Origin: CAYYVJ01 sp964475115
GTDB lineage: Bacteria; Bacillota; Clostridia; Lachnospirales; Lachnospiraceae
Length of the DNA stretch: 13,646 bases
Reading direction: 5' to 3'
NCBI GenBank assembly: GCA_964475115.1
Contig: CAYYVJ010000057.1
Location: forward strand, 1-13,646
Shown here: positions 1-6,957 of the stretch, piece by piece
How positions within the stretch are numbered: position 1 is the first letter of the stretch
Layout of the letters: each line of letters starts with the position of its first letter
The notes under the pieces: generated by a model
The model's input: the letters and a program-made list of their open reading frames with translations, nothing else
The model's database searches: none
What the model was told of the DNA's origin: nothing
Translations under genes and position numbers: made by a program

Positions 1-1378
1 TAACACCACCAGATTTTTTAGAATCATAATCAAAATATGCTTGAGCATACATATCTGTATGATCACCAATAATTTTGATAGAGTTCTTATTTGCTCCAAC
101 TGTACCATCTGAACCTAATCCCCAGAATTTACAAGAAATTGTACTTGCAGGTGTAGTATTTGGGTTTTTACCAATTTTTAAAGAAAGATTTGTAACATCA
201 TCTTCGATACCAATTGTAAATTTAGCTTTTTCAGTATTATCATATACAGCTATAATTTGAGCAGGTGTTGTATCTTTTGAACCTAAACCGTAACGGCCAG
301 AATAAATAGGTGTGTTATGGAATTTTGTATCTCTTAAAGCAGCTACAACATCAAGATATAAAGGTTCGCCCATTGCACCTGGTTCTTTTGTTCTATCAAG
401 AACTGTAATTTGTTTTGCTGTTTCAGGAATAGCATCTACTAAATGTTTAGCGCTGAATGGTCTATATAATCTAACTTTTATAAGTCCAACTTTTTCACCA
501 GCTTCAAGTAAGTGATCAATTGTTTCATCAATGGTATCACATACAGAACCCATAGCAACAATAACTTTTTCTGCATCTGCTGCACCATAATAATTAAATA
601 ATTTATAGTCTGTACCTATTTTTGCATTTACTTTACCCATGTATTCTTCAACAATTGCTGGTAAGGCGTTGTAGTATGGGTTAGAAGCTTCTCTTGCTTG
701 GAAGAAAACATCAGGGTTTTGAGCAGAACCTCTGATTACTGGATGTTCTGGATTTAATGCTTTACGACGAAATGTATTGATTGCTTCTAAATCTACTATA
801 TCTTTTAAATCATCGTAGTCCCAAGTTTCAATTTTTTGAATTTCATGTGATGTTCTAAATCCATCAAAGAAGTTTACAAATGGAACGGTAGCTTTTATAG
901 CAGAGCAATGTGATACAGGTGTTAAGTCCATAACTTCCTGCACATTGGAACTACAAAGCATTGCAAAGCCTGTTTGACGTGCTGCATATACGTCTGAGTG
1001 ATCTCCAAAAATGGATAGTGCATGACTTGCAATTGCACGAGCAGACACATTAATTACAGCTGGAAGTAATTCTCCTGCCATTTTATACATATTTGGAATC
1101 ATTAACAACAAACCTTGTGAAGCTGTAAATGTAGTCGTTAAAGCTCCTGCAGATAAAGAACCATGTACAGTACCAGCTGCACCAGCTTCAGACTGCATCT
1201 CCGTAACTTGTACTTCTTGTCCGAAAATGTTCTTTCTTCCTTCAGTCGCCCATTTATCAGCTAATTCCGCCATAACAGATGAAGGGGTGATTGGATAAAT
1301 TGCAGCTACATCTGTATACGCATAAGAGACGTGTGCAGCAGCTGTATTTCCATCCATGGTTTTCATTTTTCTAGCCAT
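1..1378 (-). CDS. nifJ: Pyruvate:ferredoxin (flavodoxin) oxidoreductase, N-terminal part (3' end outside window)
   Basis: This is the first 459 codons of a gene that runs off the left edge; the family is usually about 1,170-1,200 residues. The enzyme oxidises pyruvate and CoA to acetyl-CoA and CO2 in the cytoplasm and reduces ferredoxin, using thiamine pyrophosphate (TPP) and Fe-S clusters. Visible are domain I (about residues 1-258), domain II (to about 415) and the start of domain III, ending at a DSKKSGGV motif. Thr31 (in YPITPSS), Glu64 (in EMQSEAG) and Arg114 (in NVSARA) fall at the numbers of the pyruvate/TPP-contacting residues I recall for the Desulfovibrio africanus enzyme. The ferredoxin-like and main TPP-binding domains lie outside the window. 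The ATG at 1376-1378 is chosen over ATGs at codons 5 and 8 because AGGAGG (1388-1393) sits nine bases upstream. It follows pdp but has a separate 174-base leader region with its own candidate promoter. Confidence 0.95.
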   Translation of the reverse strand, partial: MARKMKTMDGNTAAAHVSYAYTDVAAIYPITPSSVMAELADKWATEGRKNIFGQEVQVTEMQSEAGAAGTVHGSLSAGALTTTFTASQGLLLMIPNMYKMAGELLPAVINVSARAIASHALSIFGDHSDVYAARQTGFAMLCSSNVQEVMDLTPVSHCSAIKATVPFVNFFDGFRTSHEIQKIETWDYDDLKDIVDLEAINTFRRKALNPEHPVIRGSAQNPDVFFQAREASNPYYNALPAIVEEYMGKVNAKIGTDYKLFNYYGAADAEKVIVAMGSVCDTIDETIDHLLEAGEKVGLIKVRLYRPFSAKHLVDAIPETAKQITVLDRTKEPGAMGEPLYLDVVAALRDTKFHNTPIYSGRYGLGSKDTTPAQIIAVYDNTEKAKFTIGIEDDVTNLSLKIGKNPNTTPASTISCKFWGLGSDGTVGANKNSIKIIGDHTDMYAQAYFDYDSKKSGGV

Positions 1379-1387
1379 TATTTTTTT

Positions 1388-1393
1388 CCTCCT
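1388..1393 (-). promoter_or_regulatory. Shine-Dalgarno site of nifJ
   Basis: AGGAGG read on the minus strand, nine A-rich bases before the ATG at 1376-1378. It decides the start against the in-frame ATGs at codons 5 and 8. Confidence 0.8.
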
Positions 1394-1417
1394 AAATTTT
1401 GATTCATTAGTATGAAG

Positions 1418-1434
1418 ACCACTAGTTAAGTGGT
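1418..1434. repeat. Short inverted repeat in nifJ leader
   Basis: ACCACT and AGTGGT form a 6-bp dyad with a 5-base centre, between the candidate nifJ promoter and its ribosome site. It could be a small hairpin in the leader or a repressor site. It does not match the Rex consensus (TTGTTAA/TTAACAA type). It may also be chance in AT-rich DNA. Confidence 0.35.
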
Positions 1435-1463
1435 AAAATCTAAAATAATCATATTATTTCCAC

Positions 1464-1497
1464 ATTCTATTCTAATACATTTTTCCAAATAATACAA
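1464..1497 (-). promoter_or_regulatory. Candidate sigma-A promoter of nifJ
   Basis: Minus-strand TTGTAT (1492-1497), a 17-base spacer and TAGAAT (1469-1474). A second overlapping TAGAAT lies at 1464-1469. The -10 matches consensus at 5 of 6 bases, the -35 only at 3 of 6, so the call is tentative. It implies a leader of about 80 bases, which contains the dyad at 1418-1434. I see no convincing terminator between pdp and this site, so some read-through from pdp is possible. Confidence 0.35.
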
Positions 1498-1552
1498 CTT
1501 TAAATCTCATAATATAGAATATTTGTCCAATTTTCTTGTACTTCTTTCAGTA

Positions 1553-2878
1553 CTAGTATTTTTTCATGTCTTCTGCAGTGAGTATCCATTTAATAAAACT
1601 ATTTTTAGTAACTGGAGTTTTTGAAAAAGTATAAGTATTCATAAATCTTTCTTTTGCAGCATCCATCTTTTTGAGATCATTTCCGTATAAAGTAGCTATT
1701 GCTTCATTCTTTTCTACTTTATCTCCTACTTTTTTATGAAGAATCAATCCTACAGATAAATCAATTTCACTTTCCTTCGTTTCTCTACCACCTCCTAAAA
1801 TCAAGGATACCATACCTATTTCGTCTGTTTCAATTTTCTGAACAAATCCATCCTCTTCAGCATTAATATCCATAATAATCGATGCCTTAGGAAACAAACT
1901 AGTATCAAATACAGCTCTACTATCTCCATTTTGAGCTTCTACAAATTCAGCTAATTTATTCAAAGCACTTTTATCTTCTATTGTTTTTAACAAAATACTT
2001 CTTGCTTCTTCTACCGTATTAACTGCTTTTGTACCAAGCATCATGTAAGATCCAAGTACCAAGGATAGTTCTAACAACTCTTTAGAACCTTCTCCATTTA
2101 ATGTATCAATCGCCTCTTTTACCTCTAAAGAATTTCCTACAGCATGTCCAAGAGGCTGATCCATGTCAGATATAATAGCAATTGTTTCTTTTCCAGCACC
2201 TGTTCCTATTTTTACCATCTCTCTAGCAAGTGCTACTGCATCTGCTTCAGATTTCATAAAGGCACCACTTCCAGTTTTTACATCTAAAACAATCGCATCA
2301 GAACCAGCTGCAAGCTTCTTACTCATAATACTACTTGCGATTAAAGATATATTATCTACGGTAGATGTAACATCTCTTAATGCATAAAGCATTTTATCTG
2401 CTGGAGCTAGGTTTGCTGTTTGGCCCACAATAGCCATTTTTATTGTATTTACATTGTATATAAATTGCTCCATAGACAAATCCGTAGAGAAGCCTGGAAA
2501 ACTTTCTAATTTATCAATAGTTCCACCCGTATGCCCCAGACCTCTTCCAGACATTTTTGCAACTGGAATACCAGCCGCTGCAACCATTGGACTTAGAACA
2601 AGAGAGGTTTTATCACCTACACCTCCTGTACTATGTTTATCTGCTTTCAAACCTTTTATCTTTGATAAATCAACTAAATCTCCACTATTAGCCATAGCCA
2701 TAGTAAGTGCCACTGTCTCTTCATCACTCATTCCCTTAAAATAAACCGCCATTAAAAAGGCAGACATTTGATAATCTGGAATTTCACCATTTGTATATCC
2801 TTGTATCATAGAATCAATTTCTTCTTTGGTGAGGGCTCCCCCATCCCTTTTCTTCTTAATCAAATCATTCATTCTCAT
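1553..2878 (-). CDS. pdp: Pyrimidine-nucleoside phosphorylase
   Basis: Cytoplasmic salvage enzyme that splits thymidine, deoxyuridine or uridine with phosphate into the base and (deoxy)ribose 1-phosphate. The 441 residues match the family length (about 430-445). The phosphate loop KHSTGGVGDK is at 81-90 and the family signature SGRGLGHTGGTIDKLE at about 110-125. His82, Arg168, Ser183 and Lys187 sit at the substrate-binding positions I recall for the Geobacillus enzyme, which favours the broad-specificity pyrimidine type over strict thymidine phosphorylase (deoA). The start at 2876-2878 is preceded by an AGAGGAAG ribosome site; a second ATG two codons later is less well spaced. It lies 15 bases after deoB, so the two are almost surely one operon: phosphorylase makes deoxyribose 1-phosphate and DeoB converts it to the 5-phosphate. 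Confidence 0.95.
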   Translation of the reverse strand: MRMNDLIKKKRDGGALTKEEIDSMIQGYTNGEIPDYQMSAFLMAVYFKGMSDEETVALTMAMANSGDLVDLSKIKGLKADKHSTGGVGDKTSLVLSPMVAAAGIPVAKMSGRGLGHTGGTIDKLESFPGFSTDLSMEQFIYNVNTIKMAIVGQTANLAPADKMLYALRDVTSTVDNISLIASSIMSKKLAAGSDAIVLDVKTGSGAFMKSEADAVALAREMVKIGTGAGKETIAIISDMDQPLGHAVGNSLEVKEAIDTLNGEGSKELLELSLVLGSYMMLGTKAVNTVEEARSILLKTIEDKSALNKLAEFVEAQNGDSRAVFDTSLFPKASIIMDINAEEDGFVQKIETDEIGMVSLILGGGRETKESEIDLSVGLILHKKVGDKVEKNEAIATLYGNDLKKMDAAKERFMNTYTFSKTPVTKNSFIKWILTAEDMKKY

Positions 2879-2893
2879 AGATTTGCTTCCTCT

Positions 2894-4066
2894 CTATCTA
2901 ATCTTATTCAAATAACTTTCCCCAATATTTAAAGATTTTAATTCAAATATTTCTGCTATAGTCTGCCCGATATTAGCAAATGTTTTACCTGTTCCCAGAT
3001 TAATATTTTCTTTTAATGATTTTCCATAAATCAGTAAAGGAACATATTCTCTAGAATGATCTGTACTAGCTGTAGTAGGATCACAACCATGATCTGCATT
3101 TATAATTAAAACATCATCTTCTTTCATTAAATCCAGAATCCTTGGAAGCTGGCTATCAAATGCTTCAATACCACTAGCATATCCAGCCACATCATTTCTA
3201 TGTCCCCATTTCATGTCAAATTCAACTAAATTGGTAAAAATAACACCTCTATTATTTTCTTTCATATATTCTAACGTTTTTTCAATTCCATCTTGATTAT
3301 CTTTTGTATGAACGGCTTCTGTAATTCCTTCTTTATCAAATATATCTTCAATTTTACCCACTGCAATCACATCTAAACCTGCATTTTGCATATATACTAA
3401 CAAGTTTTCTGCTGGTGGCTTTAAGGAAAAATCTCTTCGATTTGAAGTTCTTTCAAAAGAACCTTCCTTGCCTTCAAATGGTCTAGCGATTACTCTTGCA
3501 ACAGCATGTTCTTTTACAAGTAAATTTCTAGCTATTTGGCACATTTTATATAATTCTTCAATTGAGATAACATCTTCATGACAAGCAATTTGGAACACAC
3601 TATCAGCTGATGTATATATAATAGGACAACCTGTTTCCACGTGTTCTTTACCAAGTCTTTCGATTATTTCTGTGCCAGAAGCAACACAGTTTCCGAGGAT
3701 TCCTTTTACACCAGTAAGACGAATGAACTCATCTATTATTTCCTTTGGAAAACCATCTGGATAAGTAGGAAATGCTTTAGCAGAATGAATACCAATCATC
3801 TCCCAATGTCCTATTGTAGTATCTTTACCATCTGAAAGTTCTGCAAGTCTTGCATATGCACCAATCGGTCTTTCTACTTTGTCTATATTTATCATTCCGT
3901 CAATATTTCCAATTCCTAGTTTACTCATATTAGGTATTTTTAATCCACCTACTGCTTTTGATACATTTCCAAGAGTATTGCTACCCACATCACCAAATCT
4001 GGCTGCATCTGGCATTTCACCCATTCCAACACTATCTAAAACAACCCATATTACTCGATTGATCAT
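2894..4066 (-). CDS. deoB: Phosphopentomutase
   Basis: Interconverts ribose or deoxyribose 1-phosphate and 5-phosphate, linking nucleoside breakdown to central carbon metabolism. It is a cytoplasmic, Mn-dependent member of the alkaline phosphatase superfamily. The 390 residues are standard length. Metal ligands are visible as Asp11 (VVLDSVG), Asp284 and His289 (VEFDMKWGHR), Asp325 and His326 (NADHG) and His337 (TDHSREYVP). The phosphorylated threonine corresponds to Thr83 in GKDTTIGHWE. All these are offset by two from the Bacillus cereus numbering I recall. The start at 4064-4066 has an AAGGAGGA ribosome site seven bases upstream. It is the first gene of the deoB-pdp operon and is divergent from the DAHP synthase gene. 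In Bacillus, deoB (drm) directly follows xerD; here the plus-strand DAHP synthase gene separates them. Confidence 0.97.
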   Translation of the reverse strand: MINRVIWVVLDSVGMGEMPDAARFGDVGSNTLGNVSKAVGGLKIPNMSKLGIGNIDGMINIDKVERPIGAYARLAELSDGKDTTIGHWEMIGIHSAKAFPTYPDGFPKEIIDEFIRLTGVKGILGNCVASGTEIIERLGKEHVETGCPIIYTSADSVFQIACHEDVISIEELYKMCQIARNLLVKEHAVARVIARPFEGKEGSFERTSNRRDFSLKPPAENLLVYMQNAGLDVIAVGKIEDIFDKEGITEAVHTKDNQDGIEKTLEYMKENNRGVIFTNLVEFDMKWGHRNDVAGYASGIEAFDSQLPRILDLMKEDDVLIINADHGCDPTTASTDHSREYVPLLIYGKSLKENINLGTGKTFANIGQTIAEIFELKSLNIGESYLNKIR

Positions 4067-4072
4067 ATAACG

Positions 4073-4080
4073 TCCTCCTT
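4073..4080 (-). promoter_or_regulatory. Shine-Dalgarno site of deoB
   Basis: AAGGAGGA on the minus strand, with seven bases between GGAGG and the ATG at 4064-4066. It is a near-perfect ribosome site and fixes the start. Confidence 0.8.
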
Positions 4081-4099
4081 TACAATTCTACAGCACATC

Positions 4100-4120
4100 G
4101 CAAGAAGCATAGCTTCTTGC
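4100..4120 (-). repeat. Perfect 9-bp hairpin in the deoB leader
   Basis: GCAAGAAGC and GCTTCTTGC form a perfect 9-bp stem with a 3-base loop, in the untranslated leader of deoB about 20 bases upstream of its ribosome site. No T-tract follows on either strand, so it is not a terminator. It could stabilise the 5' end of the mRNA or be a protein-binding operator; the sequence alone does not decide. Confidence 0.6.
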
Positions 4121-4122
4121 AT

Positions 4123-4140
4123 GACTTTATTTATAAAGTC
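4123..4140. promoter_or_regulatory. 18-bp palindrome at the probable deoB start site (operator candidate)
   Basis: GACTTTAT and ATAAAGTC form a perfect 8-bp dyad around a 2-base centre. It lies immediately downstream of the candidate deoB -10 element, over the expected transcription start, which is a typical place for a repressor. The deoB-pdp function suggests a nucleoside- or sugar-phosphate-responsive regulator, but that is inference and no regulator gene is in the window. Confidence 0.4.
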
Positions 4141-4141
4141 T

Positions 4142-4150
4142 ATGATACCA
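4142..4150 (-). promoter_or_regulatory. Candidate extended -10 promoter of deoB-pdp
   Basis: Minus-strand TGGTATCAT: TATCAT (4142-4147) with an upstream TG in the extended -10 position. A recognisable -35 is missing at 17 bases (TACCGA), which fits an extended -10 promoter but lowers certainty. The start would fall at about 4135, inside the palindrome at 4123-4140. Confidence 0.35.
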
Positions 4151-4163
4151 CATTTTTATTATT

Positions 4164-4182
4164 TTCGGTACCACTTGCCGAA
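4164..4182. promoter_or_regulatory. Dyad overlapping the DAHP synthase -35 element (operator candidate)
   Basis: TTCGG and CCGAA form a 5-bp inverted repeat with a 9-base centre that includes the palindrome GGTACC. The right arm covers most of the -35 hexamer TTGCCG (4175-4180). A protein bound here would block the plus-strand promoter and sit just upstream of the divergent deoB promoter. The arms are short, so chance is possible. Confidence 0.35.
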
Positions 4183-4203
4183 TATTTAGTTCTGTAATAT
4201 AAT
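4175..4203 (+). promoter_or_regulatory. Sigma-A promoter of the DAHP synthase gene
   Basis: TTGCCG (4175-4180), a 17-base spacer and a perfect TATAAT (4198-4203). The start would be near 4210, giving a leader of about 60 bases. That is too short for a T-box or a classical leader-peptide attenuator, so control, if any, is more likely at initiation. Confidence 0.7.
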
Positions 4204-4257
4204 AAACAAACTATTAAATTAATATGTAAAAGAAATATTATTAAAATATTTATATAG

Positions 4258-4264
4258 AAGGAGG
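4258..4264 (+). promoter_or_regulatory. Shine-Dalgarno site of the DAHP synthase gene
   Basis: AAGGAGG followed by five bases and the ATG at 4270-4272. It fixes the start. Confidence 0.8.
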
Positions 4265-4269
4265 CATAA

Positions 4270-5301
4270 ATGAGTTTTATATTTGAGAAAAGATTACCAA
4301 GACCTGGAGAAATTCGGTCACAATACCCTTTATCTGAAAAACTTGTTCAGATAAAACAAGAAAGAGATGCAGAAATTAAAAAAGTTTTTACCAATGAATC
4401 CGATAAACTGTTAGTCGTGATCGGCCCTTGTTCTGCTGACAACGAAGAATCTGTAGTAGATTATGTTAATCGACTTGCTAGAGTACAAGAAAAAGTAAAA
4501 GATAAAGTGATTATTGTTCCAAGAATTTATACCAACAAACCAAGAACAACTGGTGAGGGATATAAAGGAATGTTACATCAACCTGATCCCGAAAAAAAAC
4601 CTGATCTCTTAGCTGGACTAATTGCAATACGTAAAATGCATCTACGTTGTTTAGAAGAAACAGGTTTGACTGCCGCTGACGAAATGCTCTATCCTGAAAA
4701 CTGGAGATACTTTATGGATATTCTCTCCTATGTGGCAATTGGTGCACGCTCTGTAGAGGATCAACAGCATCGTTTGACTGTTAGTGGAATGGATGTTCCT
4801 GCCGGAATGAAAAACCCTACAAGTGGCGATTTCGCTGTTATGCTTAACTCTGTAACAGCCGCTCAACAAGGACATTCTTTTATTTACCGCGGCTTCTCTG
4901 TTCAAACAGATGGAAATCCTTTGGCACATACTGTTTTACGTGGTTCTGTTAATCAGCTTGGTCAGAGTTTACCAAATTATCATTACGAGGATCTTATCCG
5001 TTTAAATGAAATGTATCATGAAAGAGAGTATCAAAATCCTGCTGTTATCATTGATGCAAATCATAATAATTCAAACAAACAGTATTTTGAACAAATTCGT
5101 ATTGTGAAAGAAGTGTTGCATAGTTGCAGACACTCATCCGATATTAAGAAACTTGTTAAAGGATTTATGATAGAAAGCTATATTGAATCAGGTTCTCAAA
5201 AAGTTGGAGAACACGTTTATGGCAAGTCCATTACCGATCCTTGCCTCGGATGGGATGAATCCGAAAGATTAATTTATACCATAGCTGATTCAATCGTATA
5301 A
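4270..5301 (+). CDS. aroF: 3-deoxy-7-phosphoheptulonate (DAHP) synthase, type I-alpha
   Basis: Condenses phosphoenolpyruvate and erythrose 4-phosphate to DAHP, the first step of the shikimate pathway, in the cytoplasm. The 343 residues match the single-domain AroF/G/H class, with no fused chorismate mutase. Metal ligands can be assigned to Cys54 (IGPCSAD), His265 (DANHNNSNK), Glu302 (MIESYIESG) and Asp323 (KSITDPCLGW). The substrate motif KPRTT is at 90-94, with QQHR at 165-168 and a GMKN motif at 179-182. The ADEML and QQHR stretches differ from the E. coli versions (GEFL, QVHR), so this is a divergent branch. It is the only plus-strand gene here, with its own promoter and terminator, set between xerD and deoB. 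C-ending and CGT codons appear somewhat more often than in its neighbours, by eye only. The symbol is the generic family one; the feedback amino acid cannot be read from the sequence. Confidence 0.93.
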   Translation: MSFIFEKRLPRPGEIRSQYPLSEKLVQIKQERDAEIKKVFTNESDKLLVVIGPCSADNEESVVDYVNRLARVQEKVKDKVIIVPRIYTNKPRTTGEGYKGMLHQPDPEKKPDLLAGLIAIRKMHLRCLEETGLTAADEMLYPENWRYFMDILSYVAIGARSVEDQQHRLTVSGMDVPAGMKNPTSGDFAVMLNSVTAAQQGHSFIYRGFSVQTDGNPLAHTVLRGSVNQLGQSLPNYHYEDLIRLNEMYHEREYQNPAVIIDANHNNSNKQYFEQIRIVKEVLHSCRHSSDIKKLVKGFMIESYIESGSQKVGEHVYGKSITDPCLGWDESERLIYTIADSIV

Positions 5302-5331
5302 ATTAGTTTGATCACTATATTAGATCTGTAC

Positions 5332-5361
5332 AAAAAAGCTGTCGCAATGCGACAGCTTTTA
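5332..5361. terminator. Bidirectional rho-independent terminator between DAHP synthase gene and xerD
   Basis: A perfect 12-bp stem (5334-5345 with 5349-5360) closes a 3-base loop. Its GC-rich core reads GCTGTCGC/GCGACAGC. On the minus strand the stem ends in a run of six Ts (5337-5332), and on the plus strand in four Ts (5357-5360). It lies between the convergent gene ends at 5301 and 5409 and probably serves both. Confidence 0.9.
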
Positions 5362-5408
5362 TCATGTATATCATTCACAAAAATCTTTTTCTTCTATAAC
5401 TTACTCTT

Positions 5409-6290
5409 TTATCCTCTAGGATGAGCTTTTGTATAAACATCTCGTAAGCGATTGTTATTTAGATTTATATAATTTTGAGTGGTAGAAATATCAGAATGCC
5501 CTAACATTTCTTGTACTGCATGTACATTGGCACCATTCTCAAGCAAATGTACAGCAAAAGAATGCCTGAAGGTATGAGGGGTGATTTCCGAATGAATTCC
5601 TGCCTTTTCAGCATAATGTTTTACTAATTTCCAAAATCCCTGTCTACTCATTGGCTTTCCTGCATAATTAGTGAAAAGTGAACCATTTTCCTCTTTCATT
5701 AATTTATCTCTGGAATTTTTAAAATACTCAACTAAAGCAGACTTTGCTTGTGAACCAAAAGGTATCACTCTCTCTTTATTGTTTTCCTTGCATATAATAT
5801 AATCCATCTGCATATTAATATCCGTTATTTTTAAACTGATTAATTCTGACACACGAATCCCAGTAGCATAAAGAAGCTCTAACATAGCCTTATCCCGAAT
5901 TTCCTTGGGATTATTTGCAGAAGGTTGTTCTAGCAATAATGTGATTTCTTCAACAGACAAAACTTCAGGTGACTTCTTTTCTACTTTTGGTGATTTTAAT
6001 TTTGCACTAGGATCTTTATCTATTTTTTTCTCTATTAATAAATATTGAAAAAAAGCCTTTGTAGATGCAATGCATCTTGATATAGACGAAGTTGCCCTTC
6101 CGCCTTTTTCTAACGATAATATAAAAGAATTTAAAGTAGTATTTGTTATTCTATTTACATCTACAATACCTTGCCCCATTAAAAAGTTAGATAATTTCTT
6201 TAAATCACACTTATAGGATACCTCGGTATTTTTCGATATACTCTTCTCTCTTTTTAGATATTCAATAAAGTTACCTATTTCCATTTCCAT
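5409..6290 (-). CDS. xerD: Site-specific tyrosine recombinase XerD
   Basis: Resolves chromosome dimers at the dif site near the terminus, normally with a XerC partner and FtsK/SpoIIIE. The 293 residues are the usual length. An N-terminal SAM-like core-binding domain spans about 5-90 and the catalytic domain about 105-290. The catalytic set is complete: Arg146 (GIRVSEL), a lysine in the KENNKER hairpin (168 or 172), His239 and Arg242 (HTFRHSF), His265 (LGHSD) and the nucleophile Tyr274 (TTQNY). The C-terminal HPRG resembles XerD. XerD rather than XerC is preferred because it sits beside spoIIM and deoB, as in Bacillus. The ATG at 6288-6290 follows an AGGGGA site by eight bases; an ATG two codons later is possible. 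A promoter overlapping the spoIIM stop suggests independent expression. Confidence 0.92.
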   Translation of the reverse strand: MEMEIGNFIEYLKREKSISKNTEVSYKCDLKKLSNFLMGQGIVDVNRITNTTLNSFILSLEKGGRATSSISRCIASTKAFFQYLLIEKKIDKDPSAKLKSPKVEKKSPEVLSVEEITLLLEQPSANNPKEIRDKAMLELLYATGIRVSELISLKITDINMQMDYIICKENNKERVIPFGSQAKSALVEYFKNSRDKLMKEENGSLFTNYAGKPMSRQGFWKLVKHYAEKAGIHSEITPHTFRHSFAVHLLENGANVHAVQEMLGHSDISTTQNYINLNNNRLRDVYTKAHPRG

Positions 6291-6345
6291 AGTCTTTATC
6301 CCCTAACTCAAAGTATTCCTTCCCCAAAAAGGTTTATTCGTTCGT

Positions 6346-6357
6346 TATGTTAACATA
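6346..6357. promoter_or_regulatory. 12-bp perfect palindrome at the probable xerD start site
   Basis: TATGTTAACATA is a perfect dyad that begins just after the expected transcription start of the xerD promoter. The place suits a repressor. It is not a LexA box, because the GAAC-N4-GTTC pattern is absent. AT-rich 12-mers can be palindromic by chance, so confidence is low. Confidence 0.35.
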
Positions 6358-6365
6358 GTATATCT

Positions 6366-6394
6366 ATTATAAGTAGAAATGGAAATAAAATCAA
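6366..6394 (-). promoter_or_regulatory. Sigma-A promoter of xerD
   Basis: Minus-strand TTGATT (6389-6394), a 17-base spacer and a perfect TATAAT (6366-6371). The -35 overlaps the spoIIM stop codon (6391-6393). The start would be about 6359, giving a leader of some 70 bases. This separates vegetative xerD expression from the sporulation gene upstream. Confidence 0.7.
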
Positions 6395-6957
6395 ATAATA
6401 TTTTTAAATATTAGCTTTAATATTGCTGTATTTAAAAAACTTTCAGCAAAAACACCCATTAATAACAAAATAAAGAGACCAAAAAAAGAAAAAATAAATT
6501 CCGCAACATTTGAATCAGCTCGATATGACAACCTTCTTCGCGCAATAAGAAACCATACAAACAAGTAAATAAGATAATGTGGAAATAAAAAAGAAAGAAA
6601 ATAAAAAAGACCCTTAAAACCATAACCCATAGAAAAAGCAGAAATTAATAAACCTGCTGAGAAACCATAATACCCACTATAGGACATTAGTACTGGTAAT
6701 CCCAAAACAGTAATTTGTAATAGCCATAAAATACAAAATGTTTTAAATCTTTTAAAGAATATGTATTGGAACAAGCCTCCATATTGAAATTCAAGTGACC
6801 CAAACTTGTCTATAAAAGAATTCTTAAAAATACCCATTTCTTCAACATATATATTCTTACATAAGTTAAAAAAAAGGGTACCTACTATTAAACCAATAAA
6901 ATATATTACAAGAACTCCATATTCTCTTGAAAGTCCTATTCGCAAATATCTTCTCAT
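6391..6957 (-). CDS. spoIIM: Stage II sporulation protein M
   Basis: Integral membrane protein of the SpoIIM/DUF95 family. In Bacillus it works with SpoIID and SpoIIP in the mother-cell membrane to drive septal wall hydrolysis and engulfment. The 188 residues are slightly shorter than the Bacillus protein (about 210). Hydrophobic segments appear at roughly 14-33, 72-90, 97-115, 116-139 and 153-177, giving about five membrane spans and no signal peptidase site. It lies 63 bases after nudF and 100 bases before xerD, which mirrors the Bacillus neighbourhood except that the fur gene I recall between spoIIM and xerD there is absent. An in-frame TGA three codons upstream rules out an earlier start. 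The ATG at 6955-6957 is unusual, since its GGAGG site lies 12 bases upstream in a hairpin loop. Its presence supports a spore-forming host. Confidence 0.9.
   Translation of the reverse strand: MRRYLRIGLSREYGVLVIYFIGLIVGTLFFNLCKNIYVEEMGIFKNSFIDKFGSLEFQYGGLFQYIFFKRFKTFCILWLLQITVLGLPVLMSYSGYYGFSAGLLISAFSMGYGFKGLFYFLSFLFPHYLIYLFVWFLIARRRLSYRADSNVAEFIFSFFGLFILLLMGVFAESFLNTAILKLIFKNII

Noticed and set aside
4100..4120. Hairpin considered as a terminator or attenuator
   Set aside because: No T-run follows the stem on either strand and no alternative pairing partner is evident.
4164..4176. T-box-like core (minus strand GTGGTACCG) near the deoB promoter
   Set aside because: A T-box needs about 200 bases of leader with a specifier loop and a terminator. 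Here the upstream side is the divergent DAHP synthase gene and no terminator with a T-tract follows. deoB is not a known T-box target.
4651..4929. Minus-strand open frame within the DAHP synthase gene
   Set aside because: It is fully antisense to conserved motifs (ADEML, GARS, QQHR) and has no domain of its own.
6341..6357. Possible second SOS box near xerD (CGAACGAA/TTCGTTCG-type sequence)
   Set aside because: The required GAAC-N4-GTTC inverted pattern is not present; there is only a short direct repeat beside the TATGTTAACATA palindrome.
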